Shown: positions 1 to 5,805, numbered from the stretch's first letter. The stretch: DNA of 7,030 nt from an uncultured Syntrophobacterales bacterium (GCA_903903205.1 CAIUXU010000461.1:1-7030), one strand, 5' to 3'. The notes: generated by a model from the letters alone, not told the origin. Program-made: numbers and translations.

Positions 1-373
1 GAACCAGCGGCTGAATATCATTTGGATTCATAGCAGCATAGGCCATGATGAGAAAAGGGGACGGAGCTACAAAAGCGCCCACGGTCTTGACCTTGAACTT
101 TCTCTCCAGCAGAAGATAGGTCAACGCGATCGTCCAGGCAAAAAAGGCCAATGATTCATACATATTCGTCAGAGGCGCGCGTCCGATCCCCATCGCATAG
201 GATTCATACCACCGCAAGCCGATCGCCGCGGTCTCCACAACGACGCCTCCGAGCAGAGACAAGGTAGCCACCTTCCCCAGAACCTCCGACCGGAACGCCA
301 GGTAGGAGATGTAAAGCACCATCGCGAAAAAATAGACAAACGTGGAAATACCGAATAGCAAAGAATTGGTCAT
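1..373 (-). CDS. ccsA: CcsA/CcsB (ResC) cytochrome c maturation haem-handling protein, partial (C-terminus outside window)
   Basis: Reading the minus strand from the ATG at 373 gives 124 open codons that run off the window edge. The start is MTNSLLFGISTFVYFFAMVL, a first membrane helix, followed by a second hydrophobic segment around residues 40-55 and a third around 80-93. The stretch RAPLTNMYESLAFFAW (about residues 66-81) is the typical N-terminal signature of the CcsA/CcsB/ResC family, the haem channel and lyase subunit of system II cytochrome c biogenesis; the WWD haem-binding motif expected further on is outside the window. The ATG overlaps the resB stop (TAATG at 375-371), and an AAGGAGG sits inside the last resB codons (381-387), seven bases before the ATG, so translation is probably coupled to resB. 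The two proteins form one complex that exports haem and attaches it to apocytochrome CXXCH sites. Identity is firm; only the length is unknown. Confidence 0.93.
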   Translation of the reverse strand, partial: MTNSLLFGISTFVYFFAMVLYISYLAFRSEVLGKVATLSLLGGVVVETAAIGLRWYESYAMGIGRAPLTNMYESLAFFAWTIALTYLLLERKFKVKTVGAFVAPSPFLIMAYAAMNPNDIQPLV

Positions 374-1770
374 TACGAAACCTCCTTCAGGCTCTGAATC
401 ATCTGCTCCATCTCTCTTGCAAAAGCTTCGCGGTTTTTGTTCGCTGTCCCGCCGATCGTCAATTCACTTCTCCCTTTTCTATCGGTTCTCAAGGATATCC
501 ACAGCTTTTTATGCGACATGAAAAAGGCGATCATGATACCCGCGATCAGCAGGATGCTGCCCAGCCATACCAAAATCTCCCCCGGGTCCTTGTTGACCTG
601 AAGTCCGGTATATTTCTTCAGTTTCAAGTCATTCACCCGGAGATAATACTCGCCGCCGCGCTGTTTATCATAGTCGGGATTGTTCATCAGGAGCCACGCT
701 TCGGCTTCTTGCCCCTTCTCCGGGAAGATATGCACGTCAAGCGCACGGCCACCTTCCGATCCGTCCGACATGTGATAATGTTCCTTAAAATCGGCTGTTT
801 CCATCTTATCGCCAACACCCGGGATATCGACCCTCTGGCCGAAGGGCGCCGTCACCGTTCCCCTCAGGGAACCATCCTTGTTCACGACATCGAGTGTGAT
901 CTGGTCGGGCTGACTGCCGTAGCTGGACTGGTAAAAGGTGATCCCCTCGAAGGTCAACGGATCGTTCACGCGGATGGTTTTTCGGACCACCTCCTTCCCG
1001 TCTTGCAGAACGGAAAGGTCGCTGCGATAATCCATCGGGGAGCCGCCGGGATAAAATTCAGCGTCGAACGTATTGCATTTGACCTGGAAATTCAGATTCT
1101 GAATCTTCCCGGCCCTGGTTCCCACCTGCGAAATCGCCTCCCCTTCTAAAATGTTCACATACCCTTTGTAACCGAAGAAAGATCCGACCATCGCACCCAA
1201 GAAAATGATCAGAATGCTCAGGTGGGTCATGAAGAAGGCCAGGCGACTGTATTTCCCCTTTTCAAAGAAATAATGGCTGCTGCCGTCTTCCGCCGTGGTG
1301 ACCACGTGTTTGCCGGAAAAGCCCTTCCCGACCAGCTCCGTCATCTTCTTCTCTACGGCATCCAAAGGGAGGGCGTATTGGATCGTTGTCAGATTCTGTA
1401 AGGATTTTGAAAGTTTTTCGTCAAGGATCAGGTTTCTTTTTCGCATCCCGGCCATGATTCCCCGGTAGCGGTCTATCGTGCAGGCGGTGATGTTCAGCGC
1501 CAGCAGCGACAGGCAGGCGACGAACCACCAACTGTGATACATGTCGAAAAGGCCGAGCTTCATGAATAGCGCAACGGTCCCCGGTTGATAAAACCGGTAA
1601 TATTCTTGAAGAGGCTTGTTTTGCTCAATCACGGTTCCGGCAATCGATAGCGCGGAAAGGATCAGCAAAAGGATGACAACAAGCTTCAGGGAGGTCAGAA
1701 AATCCCAAATCTTTGCGATCAAATCGGGTCCGTCGGTTTTCGCGCTCTTAACGGGCTCATCAGCAGACAT
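373..1770 (-). CDS. resB: ResB/Ccs1 cytochrome c biogenesis protein
   Basis: A 465-residue protein of normal ResB length. Membrane segments are visible at about 26-48, 79-98, 174-200 and 398-418, with a large periplasmic region (about 201-397) between the third and fourth helices, which is the ResB topology. Family-like motifs include the segment around His183 at the start of helix 3 (MTHLSILIIFLGAMVGSFFG), followed by GYKGYVNI, and ITFYQSSYG at about 277-285. ResB works with CcsA in system II maturation, holding the apocytochrome and haem on the outer face of the inner membrane. The ATG at 1770 is supported by a purine-rich GGAGAGAGGG just upstream, and helix 1 follows a short charged cytoplasmic tail. 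The gene ends in a TAATG overlap with ccsA. Its ribosome binding site lies in the remains of the CueP-like gene upstream, so it is probably expressed from the same transcript as the genes upstream; no separate promoter was recognised. Confidence 0.95.
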   Translation of the reverse strand: MSADEPVKSAKTDGPDLIAKIWDFLTSLKLVVILLLILSALSIAGTVIEQNKPLQEYYRFYQPGTVALFMKLGLFDMYHSWWFVACLSLLALNITACTIDRYRGIMAGMRKRNLILDEKLSKSLQNLTTIQYALPLDAVEKKMTELVGKGFSGKHVVTTAEDGSSHYFFEKGKYSRLAFFMTHLSILIIFLGAMVGSFFGYKGYVNILEGEAISQVGTRAGKIQNLNFQVKCNTFDAEFYPGGSPMDYRSDLSVLQDGKEVVRKTIRVNDPLTFEGITFYQSSYGSQPDQITLDVVNKDGSLRGTVTAPFGQRVDIPGVGDKMETADFKEHYHMSDGSEGGRALDVHIFPEKGQEAEAWLLMNNPDYDKQRGGEYYLRVNDLKLKKYTGLQVNKDPGEILVWLGSILLIAGIMIAFFMSHKKLWISLRTDRKGRSELTIGGTANKNREAFAREMEQMIQSLKEVS

Positions 1771-1829
1771 AAAAAAATCCCTCTCTCCAAAGAAAAACTC
1801 CCTTGATTTCTAAATCCGATGGCCATACT

Positions 1830-1983
1830 TGGAAGCCACATTTCAAAAAAACCATTTTGCAGGGTGGTTATCGCTTCATCTATCAGGACATTATTATCCT
1901 GGTCAACGGCCTTCACGGAAAACACTTGCTGTGCAAACTCCCCCTGACAGCAGGAGAATAAACGATATTACGAGAGACTTCAT
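1830..1983 (-). pseudogene. Remnant of a CueP-like periplasmic metal-binding protein (frameshifted and truncated)
   Basis: A strong ribosome binding site (AAAGGAGG, 1990-1997) precedes an ATG at 1983 that encodes a clean signal peptide, MKSLVISFILLLSGGVCTAS, but that frame stops at TGA 1903 after 26 codons. From about 1925 the next frame (+1) continues with VFSVKAVDQDNNVLIDEAIT and then LQNGFFEMWLP, ending at about 1830. From family knowledge this resembles the C-terminal half of CueP (a periplasmic copper-binding protein), where a VxDxxGKxLxDE-type strand is followed by NGF-[IF]-[DE]-[LM]-WLP. The roughly 90 residues expected between signal peptide and this strand are missing, as is the terminal TCITTMQL-like end with its cysteine. 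I therefore read it as a deletion-scarred pseudogene; a single sequencing indel would not restore the missing middle. The alternative is an unrelated short secreted peptide of 26 codons. The CueP assignment is from memory of the motif and is moderately sure. Confidence 0.6.
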
Positions 1984-1989
1984 ATGCTT

Positions 1990-1997
1990 CCTCCTTT
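1990..1997 (-). promoter_or_regulatory. Ribosome binding site of the CueP-like remnant
   Basis: AAAGGAGG on the minus strand, six bases before the ATG at 1983. It is an intact, near-consensus Shine-Dalgarno site in front of a gene that no longer has a full reading frame, which argues that a real gene once started here. Confidence 0.7.
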
Positions 1998-2020
1998 CAA
2001 TCATGACTGAATCCTGCCGT

Positions 2021-2776
2021 CTATGAGACAGACGCACCCTGTGCACAAACCGCACTCTCCGGGCTGTGCGTCATCGCGAGGATCGCCTGCCTTTGAATTA
2101 TATTTTCTTCTTCCATCAGCAATCCATCCGACAGATGCAGAGTCCTACGGGCATACTGGGCACACTCGGGATTGTGCGTGACCATGATGATGGTCATGCC
2201 GTCGGAATTGAGCTGTGTAAGGAGGTTCATCATCTCCCGGGTGTTCTTCGTGTCCAGGTTCCCGGTCGGCTCATCGGCCAGCAGGATGGGGGGCTTGTTC
2301 ACCATCGCCCGGGCAATGGCCACACGTTCCTGCTCGCCGCCAGAGATTTGGTTGGGAAGTCGCCCACCCTTTCCGGCGAGGCCCACCCGGCCAAGGGCCT
2401 CTTCAGCCATGGCCCGTTTCTGCTTTTTCCCGATCTTGATCGGGGTCAACGGCAGCATCACGTTTTCCCGCACGGTCAGATAAGGGATCAGGTGAAAACT
2501 CTGGAAGACGAATCCCAGATAGTTCCGACGAAAGTCTGCCCTCTCTTCCTGTCCGAGGGCATAGACATCGATCTCATCCACCCGGTACTTTCCTCGGGTG
2601 GGGCTGTTGAGCGCCCCCATCACGGTCAGCAGCGTTGACTTTCCCGATCCCGATTCACCCATGATCGCGATTAATTCGCCTGACTCAATACCGAAGTTGA
2701 TGCCGCGAACAGCCAGGACCGCGGCCTCTCCTTCGCCGTATTGTTTGTTCAAGTTGTCGACTTGGATATAGCTCAT
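2021..2776 (-). CDS. ABC transporter ATPase, LolD/MacB type
   Basis: A 251-residue nucleotide-binding subunit with all ABC motifs: Walker A GESGSGKS (40-47), Q-loop Gln92, signature ISGGEQER (144-151, with Glu where LSGGQ-type families usually have Gln), Walker B ILLADEP (164-170), D-loop GNLD (172-175) and H-loop His201. The pattern fits the LolD/MacB/FtsE group, whose partners are the four-helix FtsX-fold permeases; such a permease is encoded immediately upstream. The ATG at 2776 is nine bases after that gene's stop, and its Shine-Dalgarno AGGAGGA (2781-2787) overlaps the stop codon, so the two are co-translated. In P19/FTR1-type iron clusters the same kind of ATPase accompanies DUF2318 and permease genes. 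The C-terminus carries about 30 residues beyond the usual LolD end, including a second MTHSPES stretch that resembles the H-loop region. The transported substrate cannot be read from the sequence. Confidence 0.93.
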   Translation of the reverse strand: MSYIQVDNLNKQYGEGEAAVLAVRGINFGIESGELIAIMGESGSGKSTLLTVMGALNSPTRGKYRVDEIDVYALGQEERADFRRNYLGFVFQSFHLIPYLTVRENVMLPLTPIKIGKKQKRAMAEEALGRVGLAGKGGRLPNQISGGEQERVAIARAMVNKPPILLADEPTGNLDTKNTREMMNLLTQLNSDGMTIIMVTHNPECAQYARRTLHLSDGLLMEEENIIQRQAILAMTHSPESAVCAQGASVS

Positions 2777-2785
2777 CTTTTCCTC

Positions 2786-3958
2786 CTAAAGCGATCGCAG
2801 GGCTTCACAGGGGTCCAGCCGCGCAGCGACGCGCGCAGGATAAAAACTCGCCGTCAGGCCCAGAACGATGGCGAGAGCCAGGGCCGCCCCGGCCAGCCAG
2901 GGGTCAACGGGCAGGGCAATGCCGTGGCCGCTGTGGCCGCCTCCGGGAGCAAAGAAAAGGAGCGCGATCTTGGTCGCCCCCAGGCCCAGAAGATAGCCCA
3001 GCACTCCAGCCAGAACCGAAACGATCCCCGCCTCCAAAAGAATGATCTTCATGATATGGCTGCTCCTAAAGCCGATGGCCCGGAAGATGCCGATCTCGGC
3101 GGTCCTCTCCCGCACACTTCCCATCATGGTCACCAGCACCACCAGCGCGCCCACCAGGACCACGATTGCCGAAAGACCATAGGATGCCTTGCGGAACTGG
3201 TTCAGCGTCGCCATCCGGCCCTCCACCACCTGCTTGATCGCCATCACGTTGGCGCCGGGAATGATTGCGGAGATTTGCCGCACCATCTCCTCGATGGGGC
3301 AACCGGAGCACAAGGCGGCCACTTCAGCCAAAGAGATCCGACCTTCCTTGTGCAGGATCGATTGGGCGGTGGCGAGGGGAGTGAAGAGGATCTGGTCATC
3401 CTGGGAACCCGTGGCTTCGAGGATTCCCGAAACCACGAGACTCCGGCCGTTCACGGCCACAGGCTTTCCCACGACGATCCCCAGGATCCTGGCGGCTTCC
3501 GCCCCGGCCAAAACCCCCTCCTCCTCCGGCTGGCTTCCCTGAATCTTCCACCAGGGGCGGAGCTGGGAAGCAACCTGGAAATCCATCCCGGCAAGCACCG
3601 CCTTGCGGCTCCCGATCTCGACGGCCCCCAGCAGCATCGGCCCCACGGCGGCCACGTTTTTCGCGTTTGCGATCTCCCGGATCTTCGCCAACTCCTCCTC
3701 GTGGATCTCCTGCATCTCGAAAAGAACCCCTCCCAGCGAAATCCCGCCATAGCTCAAGGGAAGGTTTTCGGTCTTCGGAACGATCAGGATGTTGGCCCCG
3801 TACTCCTCCAGCTTGCTGTTGATGTTCTGGGTGAGGGCCTCCGCTATGCTGATGAAAACCACCACGGCCGATACGCCGATCGTCAAACCGACGAGTACGA
3901 AAGCTGCTTTGGACTTGCGCCTTCTCAGGTTCTTGAGCGCGATATCCCACAGATTCAT
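2786..3958 (-). CDS. ABC transporter permease, MacB/FtsX fold, with a periplasmic CSGC motif
   Basis: A 390-residue permease with one N-terminal helix (about 18-40), a periplasmic MacB_PCD-type domain (about 41-258), and three C-terminal helices of the FtsX domain (about 262-282, 303-330 and 355-376). The conserved MMGSVRERTAEIGIFRAIGF loop after helix 2 (278-297) is the coupling region that contacts the ATPase, and the end, YPARVAARLDPCEALRSL, is the usual FtsX C-terminus. Such proteins are mechanotransmission-type transporters acting on periplasmic or membrane-embedded substrates rather than classic channels. A CSGCP motif (Cys217, Cys220) in the periplasmic domain is unusual for MacB-like proteins and could bind metal or form a disulfide. 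The start ATG overlaps the stop of the DUF2318 gene by four bases (ATGA). Related P19/FTR1-type clusters carry two such permeases; only one is here. Confidence 0.92.
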   Translation of the reverse strand: MNLWDIALKNLRRRKSKAAFVLVGLTIGVSAVVVFISIAEALTQNINSKLEEYGANILIVPKTENLPLSYGGISLGGVLFEMQEIHEEELAKIREIANAKNVAAVGPMLLGAVEIGSRKAVLAGMDFQVASQLRPWWKIQGSQPEEEGVLAGAEAARILGIVVGKPVAVNGRSLVVSGILEATGSQDDQILFTPLATAQSILHKEGRISLAEVAALCSGCPIEEMVRQISAIIPGANVMAIKQVVEGRMATLNQFRKASYGLSAIVVLVGALVVLVTMMGSVRERTAEIGIFRAIGFRSSHIMKIILLEAGIVSVLAGVLGYLLGLGATKIALLFFAPGGGHSGHGIALPVDPWLAGAALALAIVLGLTASFYPARVAARLDPCEALRSL

Positions 3959-4449
3959 CTCCCACCGCCCTTTCCGGAGGCGAAGTACTGTTTCCCTGCC
4001 AGGATATCTTTCACTTTGATAACGAGCTTATCCCCTTTGATTTCACGCTTGAGCGCGCCGGGATTGCATCCCCCCGTCACCTCATTGACCTTAACCGAAA
4101 CAAAACGGCGTCCGCAGTTTTTGCAGACCATGAAATCTCCCTTCTGCTCATAGCCTCTCTTGGCCTCAAAGCAGACGTCACAGGCGTCGAAGGCCGCGCG
4201 GATCACGCCATCGGAGCTCTTGAGGACAAAGTATTTGATCGTAACGCCGTTGCCGGCAGGGTAGCTGTAAAATCGCGCATCCCCGTTCTGGAAATCCTTT
4301 ACAGCGTAAACGACCTCCTCGGCCGGATTGGCCGCGGCGGCCTCTTTTACCGCTGAGAGGAAAAAAAGAATCCCCGCAAGCGCCAGTATTCCGGCGGCAA
4401 CCGATATTGCCTGCCTCGAAAGTATTCGAACAACCTTTGTTTCCGTCAT
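3955..4449 (-). CDS. DUF2318 Fe-S-type membrane-anchored protein (FtrD/Cj1660-like)
   Basis: A 164-residue protein with an N-terminal hydrophobic segment (about 14-33, ending near AAAA at 37-40, so either an anchor or a signal peptide), then a C-terminal DUF2318 domain (about 70-156). The domain shows YFVLKSSDGVIRAAFDACDVC, followed by VCKNCG and TGGCNP. Five cysteines are in conserved places: 90, 93, 109, 112 and 128, which is the basis for calling it Fe-S or metal binding. Family members occur in FTR1/P19-type iron uptake clusters (for example C. jejuni Cj1660) and as the C-terminal part of FtrD-like membrane proteins; an electron-transfer or metal-relay role is proposed there but not proven. 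The ATG at 4449 has a perfect AAGGAGGTG four to five bases upstream, and the stop overlaps the permease start. Family identity is firm, biochemical role inferred. Confidence 0.92.
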   Translation of the reverse strand: MTETKVVRILSRQAISVAAGILALAGILFFLSAVKEAAAANPAEEVVYAVKDFQNGDARFYSYPAGNGVTIKYFVLKSSDGVIRAAFDACDVCFEAKRGYEQKGDFMVCKNCGRRFVSVKVNEVTGGCNPGALKREIKGDKLVIKVKDILAGKQYFASGKGGGR

Positions 4450-4451
4450 AA

Positions 4452-4460
4452 CACCTCCTT
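4452..4460 (-). promoter_or_regulatory. Ribosome binding site of the DUF2318 gene
   Basis: AAGGAGGTG on the minus strand, a perfect complement of the 16S 3' end, just before the ATG at 4449. It lies about ten bases downstream of the 4471-4499 palindrome, close enough for anything bound there, or a hairpin formed there, to affect access to it. Confidence 0.8.
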
Positions 4461-4470
4461 GGTCAATTTG

Positions 4471-4499
4471 TTGGGAACAGATTTGAAATCTGTCCCCAA
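4471..4499. repeat. Near-perfect 29-base palindrome (RAYT/REP-like or operator)
   Basis: Arms 4471-4484 and 4486-4499 around a single central base (4485) pair at 13 of 14 positions; the inner ACAGATTTGAAATCTGT is perfect. It sits in the gap between the SurA-like and DUF2318 genes, just ahead of the DUF2318 ribosome binding site. Neither strand has a T-run after it, so it is not a standard intrinsic terminator. From memory, GGGGACAGATTT...AAATCTGTCCCC palindromes recur in many genomes and are often linked to REP-associated Y1 transposases; a regulator binding site is the other option. The symmetry is seen directly; the function is not. Confidence 0.7.
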
Positions 4500-4555
4500 A
4501 TAAACGCCTGATTACGAACCGCCGGGACTATCCGGCAAAATTTTAGTATTGCTAA

Positions 4556-5578
4556 CTAATTATCCGTTACTTTGCCGTCCTGGTAGCTATAAGACCAGAC
4601 CGTCTTGCCTTCTTTCTCGATATCCACCTGGATGTGGCATCCATAATCGCTCACCTTGGCTTCCACCTCTTTCTCGGCAGGACTCTTCTTTCGATATTCG
4701 GCAAGCGCCGCCGCGCCGGCCTTGCTTTTCAATTGCTGATCCACAGGGCCGTCCTGTTTCGTTCCGCATCCGCCTCCGCCTCCGCCTCGTCCGCCACATC
4801 CTCCACCGCCGCCCGTAACACTACCCCCACTTGTACCACCGCCCCCACCCGAACCGCAGCACGACCCGCCCCCTTGGGCAGATACCTGCAACGGGGTGAT
4901 GGTTTGATTCAAAGCAACTTTGGCGCTCCGCCTTTCCTGCTCCAGCCAAGCGACGAAATAGGGAGCCGGATCGGTTTCCGGGGGTGCTTTTGCCTTTGCA
5001 ACCTCCTGACTGATCAGAAGATTCCGGAAGTGATTCATCAGGTATTCCTGGGGAATTCCATCCTCCTTGAGGCTGGCCTGGAAATTTTCCCGGTTTCCAT
5101 ATATTTCCTTGCCGATTCGCTGCATCTCCTGCTGAACCCGGTCATCGTCCACCCGTATCTTCAGTCGGCTTGCCTCCTGAGCCACCAGCCGCTCGTCCAC
5201 CATCTTCTCCAGCAGGTCGCGTTGCAGATGCCCCAAAAGCACGCTGCCTTGCTCGTCGGCAAAGAGCCCCTTCCCGTATTCTTTTTCCAGCATGAGCTTA
5301 CTGATATTGAGCCTCGCACGCACTTCGGTCCGGGAGATCGAATCCCCATTCACCAGCGCCGCCGGCCTTCCGACCAGGCCATCCCAGGAGAATTCCCAAT
5401 CGTTCTTCTCTGCGTACAGAAATGTCGCTCCGGAAAGAATGAGAAGCGCTGCGGCAGAAATCGCATACCAACGCCATTTCTTTTTCTCATGCCCGGCATC
5501 TCCCTGACAATCGGAACAATAAAACTCACTCTCGCCCAAAAGCTCTTTGCCACAACGACCGCATCTTTTTTGATCCAC
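4556..5578 (-). CDS. Membrane-anchored SurA-N-like protein with N-terminal zinc ribbon and Gly/Cys-rich segment
   Basis: A 340-residue protein with a mosaic layout. Residues 6-24 form a zinc ribbon (Cys6, Cys9, Cys21, Cys24); a positively charged KKKWRW and one membrane helix (about 36-55) follow, placing the rest outside the inner membrane. Residues about 72-215 look like a SurA N-terminal chaperone region: it begins ALVNGDSISRTEVRARL, then long charged helices with LVDERLVAQEASRLKI-type features. No parvulin catalytic domain follows; instead comes a Gly-rich stretch (236-272) with SCCG (Cys240-241), Cys261 and Cys271, then a small C-terminal domain, VEAKVSDYGCHIQVDI, with Cys314. The start is GTG at 5578, chosen because AAGAGGAGG (5584-5592) precedes it and the zinc ribbon begins right after it. 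It is the first gene downstream of the sigma-54-like promoter and probably leads the operon. A role in chaperoning or metal/thiol delivery is inferred only. Confidence 0.82.
   Translation of the reverse strand: MDQKRCGRCGKELLGESEFYCSDCQGDAGHEKKKWRWYAISAAALLILSGATFLYAEKNDWEFSWDGLVGRPAALVNGDSISRTEVRARLNISKLMLEKEYGKGLFADEQGSVLLGHLQRDLLEKMVDERLVAQEASRLKIRVDDDRVQQEMQRIGKEIYGNRENFQASLKEDGIPQEYLMNHFRNLLISQEVAKAKAPPETDPAPYFVAWLEQERRSAKVALNQTITPLQVSAQGGGSCCGSGGGGGTSGGSVTGGGGGCGGRGGGGGGCGTKQDGPVDQQLKSKAGAAALAEYRKKSPAEKEVEAKVSDYGCHIQVDIEKEGKTVWSYSYQDGKVTDN
4763..4873 (-). repeat. Low-complexity Gly/Cys-coding tract inside the SurA-like gene
   Basis: Codes for residues 236-272 of the SurA-like protein: mostly glycine with Cys240, Cys241, Cys261 and Cys271. 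On the plus strand it reads as short CCGCCT- and CCACC-type units (for example around 4768-4788), which are prone to slippage. Frame is kept throughout. Confidence 0.75.
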
Positions 5579-5583
5579 GACAA

Positions 5584-5592
5584 CCTCCTCTT
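5584..5592 (-). promoter_or_regulatory. Ribosome binding site that sets the GTG start of the SurA-like gene
   Basis: AAGAGGAGG on the minus strand, five bases before GTG 5578. There is no ATG in this frame near the start, so this site decides the choice of GTG. Confidence 0.75.
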
Positions 5593-5614
5593 TACATTCT
5601 TCGCCTCGCTATTC

Positions 5615-5631
5615 AGCAACAGACATGCCAG
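5615..5631 (-). promoter_or_regulatory. Candidate sigma-54 (RpoN) -24/-12 promoter for the SurA-like/DUF2318/ABC operon
   Basis: The minus strand reads CTGGCATGTCTGTTGCT. Against the known consensus YTGGCACGrNNNTTGCW it differs only at the seventh and ninth positions, and the invariant GG (5629-5628) and GC (5617-5616) are exactly ten bases apart, as RpoN requires. The predicted start near 5604 would leave a leader of about 26 bases containing the AAGAGGAGG site and the GTG start. The neighbouring two-component genes are of the class that activates sigma-54 promoters, which raises the likelihood. No good sigma-70 promoter was seen in the same gap. Confidence 0.72.
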
Positions 5632-5684
5632 ACAGGGAAACGCAACAAAAATATCCTGTAACTATTCTGAATATATTGTTATTT

Positions 5685-5701
5685 ATTATCGGATGGATAA
5701 T
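5685..5701. repeat. Small perfect dyad upstream of the sigma-54-like promoter
   Basis: ATTATC (5685-5690) and GATAAT (5696-5701) are perfect inverted arms around five bases. The centre is about 89 bases upstream of the predicted start at 5604, a distance used by enhancer-binding proteins. Short AT-rich dyads arise by chance, so the functional reading is weak. Confidence 0.35.
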
Positions 5702-5723
5702 GCTTTAGATGGAGCAACTTCAC

Positions 5724-5790
5724 GGGGTGCGGATTATTTTCCCATCATGGTCCGTTGAACCGAAAAAGATGGGAATCTTTTCAGCACCCC
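5724..5790. repeat. Long imperfect inverted repeat between the regulator remnant and the sigma-54-like promoter
   Basis: Arms 5724-5746 and 5768-5790 (23 bases each) match at 18 positions: the outer seven (GGGGTGC/GCACCCC) and inner six (CCCATC/GATGGG) are perfect, with mismatches between; the loop is 21 bases. The right arm overlaps a second dyad, AAAAGATGGGAATCTTTT (5764-5781), with perfect seven-base arms. No T-run follows the long stem on either strand. It could be a Rho-associated or degenerate terminator for the kinase/regulator unit, an upstream activator site (centre about 153 bases before the predicted start), or a tiny mobile-element relic. Confidence 0.5.
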
Positions 5791-5805
5791 CAAAAAGAGA
5801 CAGAA

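Noticed and set aside
2741..4153. Long open frame on the plus strand opposite the permease and DUF2318 genes (470 codons)
   Set aside because: It is antisense to two well-supported genes, its product is rich in His, Gln, Pro, Gly and Asp with no recognisable domain, and it has no plausible context; a shadow of GC-biased coding on the other strand.
4471..4499. Palindrome as an intrinsic terminator
   Set aside because: One-base centre and no T-run on either strand; the sequence after it leads directly into a strong ribosome binding site.
4521..4536. Small hairpin GCCGG/CCGGC with six-base loop after the SurA-like gene
   Set aside because: Only five paired bases and no T-run on the minus strand, so it is not a convincing terminator; the downstream genes look co-transcribed.
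4763..4873. Possible selenoprotein, because Gly/Cys SCCG tracts occur in some selenoproteins
   Set aside because: There is no in-frame TGA in the gene; it ends in TAG and all candidate positions are ordinary cysteine codons.
5350..5619. Alternative minus-strand frame across the SurA-like gene start (89 codons)
   Set aside because: It overlaps the zinc-ribbon start in another frame, has no ribosome binding site as good as AAGAGGAGG, and no recognisable product.
4634..5758. Plus-strand open frame opposite the SurA-like gene (374 codons)
   Set aside because: Antisense to a protein with clear motifs; its Ala/Ser/Thr-rich run is the reverse of the Gly/Cys tract.
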